From: DASSJM01 sp036280655
GTDB lineage: Bacteria; Actinomycetota; UBA4738; HRBIN12
Direction: 5' to 3'
Assembly (NCBI GenBank): GCA_036280655.1
Contig: DASUQI010000067.1
Coordinates: 1 to 17,396 of the forward strand
Length of the DNA: 17,396 nucleotides
Under the pieces are notes generated by a model. It did not search any database. It had not been told where the DNA came from and saw only the letters and a program-made list of their open reading frames with translations. This document shows, piece by piece, positions 7,066 to 12,724 of this stretch. Position 1 is the stretch's first letter. The number at the start of each line of letters is the position of its first letter. The position numbers and the translations under genes are program-made.

Positions 7066-7746
7066 TCACCCCAGCCCGCCCGATTTCAGGACGACCGGCC
7101 CCGTCGGACACAGCTCGTAGAGCGGGCAGTCCTCGCAGCGCGGGCGCCCCGCCTTGCAGATCTCGCGGCCGAGCCGGATCAGCCCCATATGCAACGGCGT
7201 CTTGAGCGGATCGGCCACTGCGGCCTCGAGCAGCCGCTGGGCGCGTTCGGCGGAGGTCTTCGGGACGAGCCCGAGCCGCGTCGCGACGCGGTGCACGTGC
7301 GTGTCGACCGGGATCGTCTCCCGACCGAAGGCGAACCCCATCACGACGGCCACGGTCTTCGGGCCGACCCCGGGGAGCGACGAGAGGTACCGCCGGATCT
7401 CCTCGTCCGAGCTGGCCGCGAGTCCCGAGATGTCGTAGCGACCCTCGCGGTGGTGGACCTCGCGCAGGATCGCCTGGATCCTGGCAGCCTTCGTGTTGGC
7501 GAGCCCTCCGGGACGGATCGTGTCGGCGAGCTCGTCCACGGGCGCCCGCACCACGTCGTCCCACGCCGGGTACCGGCCCCGAAGCAGGCCGAACGCGCGC
7601 TCGGCGTTCAGGTCGCTCGTGTGCTGCGATTGGACCGTGAGGATCAGCTCGTCGAGCGGGTCCGAGGCCCGCGGCGGGAGCAGGTCGCCGAAGTGGCGTT
7701 CGAGCCGCCGGACGATCGCCCGGACGCGCCGCCCGTCCGGGGTCAC
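7066..7746 (-). CDS. nth: Endonuclease III family DNA glycosylase/AP lyase
   Basis: A 226-residue base-excision repair enzyme that removes oxidised pyrimidines and cleaves at the abasic site. The helix-hairpin-helix reads LPGVGPKT and contains the catalytic lysine. The catalytic aspartate is in IPVDTHVHRV. The C-terminal [4Fe-4S] loop has the exact C-x6-C-x2-C-x5-C spacing (CKAGRPRCEDCPLYELC). The first helix motif is TVQSQHTSDLNAERAF rather than the LLSAQATD form of E. coli, a variant common in endonuclease III-like proteins, so exact base specificity is uncertain. The GTG start at 7746 overlaps the dnaB stop as GTGA, so nth is co-transcribed with and translationally coupled to dnaB. Confidence 0.93.
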   Translation of the reverse strand: MTPDGRRVRAIVRRLERHFGDLLPPRASDPLDELILTVQSQHTSDLNAERAFGLLRGRYPAWDDVVRAPVDELADTIRPGGLANTKAARIQAILREVHHREGRYDISGLAASSDEEIRRYLSSLPGVGPKTVAVVMGFAFGRETIPVDTHVHRVATRLGLVPKTSAERAQRLLEAAVADPLKTPLHMGLIRLGREICKAGRPRCEDCPLYELCPTGPVVLKSGGLG

Positions 7747-9092
7747 GACGCGGTGGCGTGGTTGCGGAACTGCGTGAGGTGCGGCAGGAACGTGAGCGGC
7801 ACGGTGTCGGTGGGTCCGTTGCGGTGCTTGGCGACGATCAGGTCCGCGAGCCCCTTCTTGGCCGGGTCGAAGTCATCCCGGTGGATGAACATCACGACGT
7901 CGGCGTCCTGTTCGAGCGCGCCGGATTCGCGGAGGTCCGAGAGCTGGGGCCGCTTGTCCTGACGCCGCTCGGGATCGCGGTTCAGTTGCGAGACCGCGAC
8001 CACCGGGATCTGGAGTTCCTTCGAGAGCATCTTGAGGCCGCGGCTGATCTCGGCGATCTCCTGCTGGCGGCTGTCGACCCGGCGGGTGTGGGACATGAGC
8101 TGGAGGTAGTCGACGATGATGAGGCCGAGCCCCGTGCTGCGCGCGGCGAGGCGTCGCGCCTTGGCCCGGATGTCCACGAGCGTCACGTTGCCCGAGTCGA
8201 TGATGTAGAGCGGTGCCTCGTGCAGGGTGTCGGCGGCCTGCGCGATCCGCGACCAGTCCTCCGCCCCGACGCGCTTGTTCCGGATGCTGTCCCACGGCAC
8301 CCTCGCCTCGGCGCAGAGCAGCCGCATGCCGATCTCCCACCTCGACATCTCGAGGGAGAACATCGCGACCGGCCTGCTCGAATCCACCACCACGTTGCGG
8401 GCGACGTTGGTGACGAGCGACGACTTGCCGACGCCCGGACGCGCGGCGACGATGATGAGGTTGCCCGGCTGCAGCCCCGACAGCAGGGTGTCGACGTCGC
8501 GGAACCCCGTGGGGACGCCGACGAACGGCGACTCGCGGTTCTGGAGCTTCTCCAGGTCCATCATCGCCTGGTCGACGAGCTCGTTGAGGGAGGCGACCTG
8601 CTCCTTCTCGTCGTGGCGGGCGACGTCGTAGATCCGCTGCTCGGCCTGGTCCGCCACGCGCTCGGGTTCCTCGGGGGCCGAGAACGCGAGCTCCATGATG
8701 TCGGCGGCCGCACCGATCAGGCGGCGCAGCAGCGCGGTCTCTGCGACGATGCGCGCGTAGGAGGGGGCGGCCGCCGGCGTCGGGACCCGCTCGACCAGGT
8801 CGTGGATCGCGAGGTGGCCACCGACCTCCTCGAGCGTCCCGCGGCGCTTCAGCTCCTCGACGGCGGTGATCGCGTCCACCGGGTCGCCGCGCCCATAGAT
8901 CTCCCGCAGGGTCTCGAAGATCGTCGAGTTGGCGGTCCGGTAGAAGTCCGTCGGCCGGACGATCTCGATGACGTCCGCAATCGCGTCGGGCGAGAGCATC
9001 ATCGAGCCGAGGACGGACTCCTCGGCCTCGAGGTTGTGCGGCGGGACGCGCTCGGGGCGCATGCGCCGAACGTCGTCGGCTGCCCTTACCAC
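7743..9092 (-). CDS. dnaB: Replicative DNA helicase DnaB
   Basis: The hexameric helicase of the replication fork, 449 residues, with no intein. The N-terminal domain (about 12-115) begins PPHNLEAEESVLGSM, the family hallmark. The RecA-like C-terminal domain has Walker A ARPGVGKSS (Lys223), the MFSLEMS segment, Walker B LIIVDYLQL, and the SQLNRDPE and DLRESGALEQDAD motifs. The GTG start at 9092 has GGGAGG about six bases upstream. An internal ATG at 9062 lacks a ribosome-binding site. It is first in a dnaB-nth unit. In many bacteria dnaB directly follows rplI; here about 970 bases and an opposing gene intervene. Confidence 0.98.
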   Translation of the reverse strand: MVRAADDVRRMRPERVPPHNLEAEESVLGSMMLSPDAIADVIEIVRPTDFYRTANSTIFETLREIYGRGDPVDAITAVEELKRRGTLEEVGGHLAIHDLVERVPTPAAAPSYARIVAETALLRRLIGAAADIMELAFSAPEEPERVADQAEQRIYDVARHDEKEQVASLNELVDQAMMDLEKLQNRESPFVGVPTGFRDVDTLLSGLQPGNLIIVAARPGVGKSSLVTNVARNVVVDSSRPVAMFSLEMSRWEIGMRLLCAEARVPWDSIRNKRVGAEDWSRIAQAADTLHEAPLYIIDSGNVTLVDIRAKARRLAARSTGLGLIIVDYLQLMSHTRRVDSRQQEIAEISRGLKMLSKELQIPVVAVSQLNRDPERRQDKRPQLSDLRESGALEQDADVVMFIHRDDFDPAKKGLADLIVAKHRNGPTDTVPLTFLPHLTQFRNHATAS

Positions 9093-9148
9093 CCCCGCCT
9101 CCCGCCGCTCGTGAACCGGCCAAGGCTAGGTCCGCGTCCGCGCCGGGG

Positions 9149-9184
9149 CCAGCGGAAAACCCTTGGGGAAACCCGATCCGCTGG
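9149..9184. repeat. Inverted repeat with nested GAAA-loop hairpin
   Basis: CCAGCGGA (9149-9156) and TCCGCTGG (9177-9184) are perfect inverted copies. The 20-base interval contains a second hairpin, GGG-GAAA-CCC (9165-9174), which as plus-strand RNA would have a GNRA tetraloop. No T tract follows, so it does not look like an intrinsic terminator. It lies in the region upstream of dnaB. Confidence 0.6.
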
Positions 9185-9228
9185 TCCTGCCTGAAGAATC
9201 CTTGTCACTGTGCCTCCGACCTGCGCTT

Positions 9229-9250
9229 CCACATGGGGAAAACCGTGTGG
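9229..9250. repeat. Second short hairpin upstream of dnaB
   Basis: CCACATGG (9229-9236) and CCGTGTGG (9243-9250) pair over eight positions with one G-T wobble around GGAAAA. The core TGGGGAAA is shared with the hairpin at 9149-9184. Function unknown. Confidence 0.5.
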
Positions 9251-9370
9251 ATTGGTGTGTAGCGCCCCGCACCGACATCCGGATGACAACCATGTGATTC
9301 TGTCCCTTCCCCGGCCTCGCGTCCATAGACAGCCCACAACGGGGGCGCTCGGGCGTTACGTTCCGTCGAG

Positions 9371-9910
9371 ATGGACGATCCCGGGCCCTCGGACAGGGAT
9401 CGCATCGACGCGATCCATCGGCACGCTCACCAGGCGCTGCGCTACTACGCGACCGCGTTCCTCCGTGAACGCGGCGACGATCGCGATCTGATGCGCGTGT
9501 ACCTCGATCTGACCGGCAACTTCATGGCCCTGATAGAAGGCGCCTCGCTGGATGAGGCAAGCATGATGGAACGACGATCCGAGATCGTGGAGCGCTACCT
9601 GGAGGAGGCCAAGCGCGATCCGTGGACGCCACCTTGCAGCTTCTGCGGCGAGGGTCCGACGGTTGCCTGGTTCGAAGGCCCCAGCTTCAAGACCTTCGTG
9701 GACACCGCCGAGAAGGTCCGGGCCGAGGAGGCATGGCTCGCGTGCGCGACCTGCCTGTCGCTCGTTCAGGCAGAGGATCGCGACGAACTCGTCCGGCGAG
9801 GGATCGAACGGTGGCGCCGTCGCCGCGGTGGGCTCAGCCCCGACCCTATGAACGTCGACGCGATGGTCAGTTCGGGTCACGAGCGCTTCTGGGGACCGCG
9901 CTCGGCCTGA
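9371..9910 (+). CDS. Hypothetical protein with C-x2-C ... C-x2-C zinc ribbon
   Basis: A 179-residue soluble protein. The N-terminal half looks helical and charged. It is followed by a four-cysteine motif: Cys89-x2-Cys92 (CSFCGEGP) and Cys125-x2-Cys128 (CATCLSL), 32 residues apart, with aromatic residues between (AWFEG, FKTF). This looks like a structural zinc ribbon. Similar two-knuckle hypothetical proteins are familiar from actinobacteria, but I cannot assign a named family or function. The tail is Arg-rich and then Pro/Gly-containing. The start ATG has no clear ribosome-binding site, so it could be leaderless or begin elsewhere. It is transcribed against the flanking rplI and dnaB genes and separates two units that are usually adjacent. 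Confidence 0.75.
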   Translation: MDDPGPSDRDRIDAIHRHAHQALRYYATAFLRERGDDRDLMRVYLDLTGNFMALIEGASLDEASMMERRSEIVERYLEEAKRDPWTPPCSFCGEGPTVAWFEGPSFKTFVDTAEKVRAEEAWLACATCLSLVQAEDRDELVRRGIERWRRRRGGLSPDPMNVDAMVSSGHERFWGPRSA

Positions 9911-9935
9911 CCAGCACCGTTACGGCGCGCGGGGA

Positions 9936-10022
9936 GGGGCTCGGCCCGGGCGTCGTCGAGCGAGCCGGAAGAACCTCAGAGCCAGCCGAGCACAGTGAGA
10001 CTCGCAGCCCGGGCCGAGTCCC
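9936..10022. repeat. Long imperfect inverted repeat between convergent genes
   Basis: A perfect 12-base inverted repeat, CTCGGCCCGGGC (9940-9951) against GCCCGGGCCGAG (10007-10018), extends outward by a G-T wobble and three G-C pairs to 16 pairs. The interval is 55 bases. It lies between the 3' ends of the plus-strand zinc-ribbon gene and rplI and could help terminate both transcripts, though no T tract is present. Confidence 0.5.
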
Positions 10023-10024
10023 GA

Positions 10025-10052
10025 CCTCAGCGCGCCCTTCGACCCGCTGAGG
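10025..10052 (-). terminator. Candidate terminator hairpin downstream of rplI
   Basis: CCTCAGCG (10025-10032) and CGCTGAGG (10045-10052) form a perfect 8-bp stem with a 12-base loop, starting ten bases beyond the rplI stop on the minus strand. There is no following U run, so it may act as an RNA-end stabiliser or a weak actinobacterial-type terminator. Confidence 0.45.
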
Positions 10053-10061
10053 CCGGAACGC

Positions 10062-10520
10062 CTAGGCCGACTGCTCGTCCGGGACGACCTCGACCGAGAT
10101 GACCGGATCGACCTCGGCGAACAGGTGGACGCGCACCTCGTGGACGCCGACCGAACGGATCGGCTCCTCGAGGTGGACGTCGTGCCGGTCGACCCGAACG
10201 CCGAGCTGGCGATCGAGCGCCTCGGCTACGTCGCTCGCGGTCACGCTCCCGAACAGCCGTCCCTCTTCGCCCGCGTGCGCAGAGACCTGGACGGGCGAGG
10301 CCATCAGGCGCTGCGCGACCTGCTCGGCCTCGGCCTTGGCCTCGTTCACCCGCGTGGTGTGCGCGCGCTTCAGGCTCTCGACGTGCTTCTCTCCGCCCCT
10401 GGTCGCCTTGACGGCGAGCCCCCGGGGCATCAGGTAGTTGCGCGCGTAGCCGTCGGCGACCTCGACGATGTCGCCGGGGGCGCCGAGCTTGTCGACTGGC
10501 TTCTGCAGGATGATCTTCAT
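10062..10520 (-). CDS. rplI: 50S ribosomal protein L9
   Basis: L9 binds 23S rRNA near the L1 stalk. The 152-residue protein shows the family N-domain signature KLGAPGDIVEVADGYARNYL, the long connecting helix rich in Ala, Glu and Lys, and the C-domain GRLFGSVTASDVAEAL. The ATG at 10520 overlaps the rpsR stop as ATGA. It is the last gene of the rpsF-ssb-rpsR-rplI operon. Confidence 0.98.
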   Translation of the reverse strand: MKIILQKPVDKLGAPGDIVEVADGYARNYLMPRGLAVKATRGGEKHVESLKRAHTTRVNEAKAEAEQVAQRLMASPVQVSAHAGEEGRLFGSVTASDVAEALDRQLGVRVDRHDVHLEEPIRSVGVHEVRVHLFAEVDPVISVEVVPDEQSA

Positions 10521-10789
10521 CGCGACGAGTACGGAAGCAGCGCCATCTCGCGGGCGTTCTTGACCGCCGTCGCGACCGCGCGCTGGTGCTGCGCGCAGTT
10601 GCCCGTCACGCGGCGGGCGCGGATCTTGCCTCGCTCCGAGACGAACTTGCGCAGCATCGCCGTGTCCTTGTAGTCGACGTGGTCGAGCCGCTCCTTGCAG
10701 AAGATGCAGACCTTGCGCTTCTGCTTCTTCTGCCAGCCCTTGTCTTCCTTCTCCCGCTTCGCGGGGCGTTTCCTAGCCTTCGGTGGCAT
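10517..10789 (-). CDS. rpsR: 30S ribosomal protein S18
   Basis: S18 forms a heterodimer with S6 on the 30S platform. The protein is 90 residues. It has a basic, Lys-rich N-terminal extension, the CIFC knuckle (cysteines kept, so probably a zinc-binding C+ form), the core DYKDTAMLRKFVSERGKI, and RRVTGNCAQHQRAV. The ATG at 10789 lies inside the last codons of ssb (17-base overlap) and is preceded by GAGGAG about ten bases upstream. Translation is therefore likely coupled to ssb. Confidence 0.98.
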   Translation of the reverse strand: MPPKARKRPAKREKEDKGWQKKQKRKVCIFCKERLDHVDYKDTAMLRKFVSERGKIRARRVTGNCAQHQRAVATAVKNAREMALLPYSSR

Positions 10790-11222
10790 CCAGCGGAGTC
10801 TCCTCGTTGCTCGTGGGAGCGCCGACCGTGGCCGGTGCCCAGTCGCCCGAACCTCCGGAGCGACCCTGGCGCTCGACCTTCGCGGTCGCCCAACGCAGGC
10901 TCGGACCGACCTCGTCGGCCTCGATCTCCACCACCGTGCGCTTGTCGCCCTCCTGGGTCTCCCAGGAACGCATCTGGAGCCGGCCCGACACGACCACGCG
11001 CGTGCCGCGGGTGAGCGTCTCGGCGCAGTTCTCCGCGAGGCTCCGCCAGGCGTTGACCGAGAAGTACGACGTCTCGCCGTCCTTCCACTGGCCCGACTCG
11101 TCCTTGAAGCGGCGGTTCACGGCGACCCGGAACTTCGCCACGGCGGCGCCGTTGGGCGTGTACCGCAGCTCGGGGTCGTCCGTGAGGTTGCCCACGATGG
11201 TGACCTGGTTCTCGCTCGCCAT
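10773..11222 (-). CDS. ssb: Single-stranded DNA-binding protein (atypical C-terminus)
   Basis: SSB coats single-stranded DNA during replication and repair. The OB fold covers about residues 1-108: NQVTIVGNLTDDPELRYTPNG, FRVAVNRRF, SYFSVNAWRSLAENCAETL and RGTRVVVSGRLQMRSWE. The total is about 149 residues, short for the main SSB. The tail is short and ends NEETPLDATEG, not the acidic DDDIPF-type tip that recruits partner proteins. Three in-frame start codons lie close together (GTG 11231, ATG 11228, ATG 11222). I choose 11222 because AAGGTG is then correctly spaced and the protein begins MASENQVTIVGN. Its 3' end overlaps rpsR. Confidence 0.95.
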   Translation of the reverse strand: MASENQVTIVGNLTDDPELRYTPNGAAVAKFRVAVNRRFKDESGQWKDGETSYFSVNAWRSLAENCAETLTRGTRVVVSGRLQMRSWETQEGDKRTVVEIEADEVGPSLRWATAKVERQGRSGGSGDWAPATVGAPTSNEETPLDATEG

Positions 11223-11291
11223 CTCCATCACCTTCCGATCAGCGACCGCTCCCCGGCGGATGGCGTGCCGGGAAGGGGGAAGATCCGTTCG

Positions 11292-11585
11292 TCACGCGGC
11301 CTCGCCGCGTACGACCACCTTGAACCGCAGGACCTCGTCCGCGAGGTGCAGCGCGCGCTCGAGACCGGTGATCGCTTCGGGATCGGCCGTGAACTCGACC
11401 ACGACGTAGTACCCCTCGGACTGCCGGTCCACCTCGAACGCGAGCCGTCTGCGGCCCCACCGGTCGACGTTGCCGACCTGGCCGCCGCTCTCGCTGACCG
11501 AGCGGGTGATGCGGTCCAGCGCCCCGGAGACGACGGCCTCGTCGGCTTCCGCGGGCAGTATGAGCATGACTTCGTACTGCCTCAG
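11292..11585 (-). CDS. rpsF: 30S ribosomal protein S6, apparently with a CTG start
   Basis: S6 pairs with S18 on the 30S platform. The expected protein of 97 residues begins (M)RQYEVMLILPAEAD, the first beta strand of S6, and includes GGQVGNVDRWGRRRLAFEV and EGYYVVVEF, ending FKVVVRGEAA. The codon for residue 1 is CTG at 11585-11583. It is preceded by a perfect GGAGG at 11597-11593 with seven bases between. No ATG, GTG or TTG occupies that place. The next ATG (11567) would remove six residues of the conserved first strand. Longer frames upstream run through the promoter region. Hence a CTG start is the best reading. First gene of the operon. Confidence 0.93.
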   Translation of the reverse strand: MRQYEVMLILPAEADEAVVSGALDRITRSVSESGGQVGNVDRWGRRRLAFEVDRQSEGYYVVVEFTADPEAITGLERALHLADEVLRFKVVVRGEAA

Positions 11586-11649
11586 TGCCCCACCTCCTCT
11601 GGTCTGGTCGGCCCCCACGGGGGGAGCAGGACGTGTGGTTGGCCTCCAG

Positions 11650-11655
11650 AGTGTA
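11650..11655 (-). promoter_or_regulatory. Possible -10 box (TACACT) of the rpsF operon
   Basis: On the minus strand GGTACACTC matches the -10 consensus at four of six bases and would give a leader of roughly 55-60 bases before rpsF. A poor -35 (TAGGGT) lies 19 bases upstream. The same GGTACACT string occurs in the divergent orientation upstream of panB. Confidence 0.4.
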
Positions 11656-11681
11656 CCGGGCGTCCTAGGAGGCGACCCTAG

Positions 11682-11693
11682 CACCGGCCGGTG
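11682..11693. promoter_or_regulatory. 12-bp perfect palindrome between rpsF and panB
   Basis: CACCGGCCGGTG is fully self-complementary. It lies near the midpoint between the two outward-facing TACACT boxes, at about the -35 to -45 position of either promoter. This is a plausible operator, but a 12-base G/C-rich palindrome can arise by chance in this composition. Confidence 0.35.
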
Positions 11694-11725
11694 ACAGGCA
11701 CGCCGCGACGGCTCCGAGGCCCGGG

Positions 11726-11731
11726 TACACT
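11726..11731 (+). promoter_or_regulatory. Possible -10 box (TACACT) of panB
   Basis: GGGTACACT lies 42 bases upstream of the panB ATG and mirrors the box facing rpsF. No clear -35 is present at 16-18 bases. Confidence 0.4.
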
Positions 11732-11773
11732 TCCGCCGACTGCCGTGCACTTCGGCGCAAGGAGGCGCGAGCG

Positions 11774-12562
11774 ATGAGGGTGACGATCCACGACCTGGGC
11801 GCGTGGAAGGCGGAGGGCACGCGGTTCGCGATGCTCACCGCCTACGACTTCCCCACCGCCAAGCTCCTCGACGAGGCCGGCATCCCGGTGCTGCTCGTCG
11901 GCGATTCCGTCGGCAACAACGTCCTCGGTTACGAGAACACGCTGCCGGTCACGATGGAGGAGATGCTTCACCACACGCGGGCGGTCGCCCGCGGCGTCTC
12001 GAACGCGCTCGTGGTCGGGGACATGCCGTTCCTGTCGTACCAGGTGAGCGTCGAGGAGGGCATCCGCAACGCGGGACGGTTCCTGAAGGAGGGGGGAGCC
12101 GGCGCGGTGAAGATCGAGGGGGCGCAGATCGAGCTCGTCCACCGGCTCTCCGATCTCGGGATCCCCGTGATGGCGCACGTTGGGCTCACGCCCCAGTCCG
12201 TCCACGGGCTCGGCGGCTACCGGGTCCAGGGGCGCGGCGAGGAGGCGGCGCGGCGCGTTGCCGACGAGGCTTCCGCGCTCGAGAAGGCGGGGGCGTTCGC
12301 GATCGTCCTCGAGGCCATGCCGGCGGAACTGGCTGCCGAGCTCACCCGGACGCTCCAGATCCCGACGATCGGCATCGGCGCGGGCCCGGGGACCGACGCG
12401 CAAGTGCTCGTGCTGCACGACCTGCTGGGGTTGTCCGAACGCCTCCCCAAGTTCGCCCGCGCCTACGCGAACCTGCGCGGGGCGATCTCGGAGGCGGCCG
12501 GCACCTTCGCCGCCGACGTCGCGGCCGGCCGATTCCCCGACGACGAGCACTCCTACCAGTAG
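11774..12562 (+). CDS. panB: 3-methyl-2-oxobutanoate hydroxymethyltransferase
   Basis: PanB transfers a hydroxymethyl group from 5,10-methylene-tetrahydrofolate to alpha-ketoisovalerate to make ketopantoate, the first committed step to pantothenate and coenzyme A. The 262-residue TIM-barrel protein shows MLTAYD, the Mg-binding LVGDSVGNNVLGY, VVGDMPF, AVKIEGA, MAHVGLTPQSV, the catalytic-glutamate segment VLEAMP, and IGIGAG. The ATG at 11774 has a perfect AAGGAGG at 11759-11765, eight bases away. It is divergent from the rpsF operon and followed by its own strong hairpin, so it is probably monocistronic. No panC or panD lies in the window. Confidence 0.98.
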   Translation: MRVTIHDLGAWKAEGTRFAMLTAYDFPTAKLLDEAGIPVLLVGDSVGNNVLGYENTLPVTMEEMLHHTRAVARGVSNALVVGDMPFLSYQVSVEEGIRNAGRFLKEGGAGAVKIEGAQIELVHRLSDLGIPVMAHVGLTPQSVHGLGGYRVQGRGEEAARRVADEASALEKAGAFAIVLEAMPAELAAELTRTLQIPTIGIGAGPGTDAQVLVLHDLLGLSERLPKFARAYANLRGAISEAAGTFAADVAAGRFPDDEHSYQ

Positions 12563-12641
12563 GCACGGCGGCACCGGAGATCCCCCGGACGGGCTCAGGC
12601 GCGCCCGGGATTCTGCCGATGAACAGGGGGACGGCACGAAC

Positions 12642-12673
12642 GGCGGGGCCGCCTCCCCCTCGGCGGCCCCGCC
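12642..12673 (+). terminator. GC-rich terminator hairpin after panB
   Basis: GGCGGGGCCGCC (12642-12653) and GGCGGCCCCGCC (12662-12673) form a perfect 12-bp stem with an 8-base pyrimidine loop, followed by a modest CCCTTT stretch. It lies 80 bases after panB and 50 bases before the next gene, so it isolates the glycosyltransferase cluster. Confidence 0.8.
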
Positions 12674-12712
12674 ATCCCTTTCCGGCCACCTCCCCGCCGG
12701 GAGCGGAGCCCG

Positions 12713-12718
12713 GATAAT
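12713..12718 (+). promoter_or_regulatory. -10 box (GATAAT) for leaderless glycosyltransferase gene 1
   Basis: GATAAT matches five of six consensus bases. It ends seven bases before the GTG start at 12725, so transcription should begin at or near the start codon. No ribosome-binding site precedes the GTG. The flanking bases resemble those of the promoter at 14016. Confidence 0.6.
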
Positions 12719-12724
12719 CGGCGG

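Noticed and set aside
7743..9092. Possible intein in dnaB
   Set aside because: dnaB is a common intein host, but the protein is 449 residues with Walker A, Walker B and later motifs at normal spacing, so none is present.
11249..11270. CCCGGC/GCCGGG hairpin between rpsF and ssb
   Set aside because: Only six base pairs in G/C-rich DNA; expected by chance, with no T tract.
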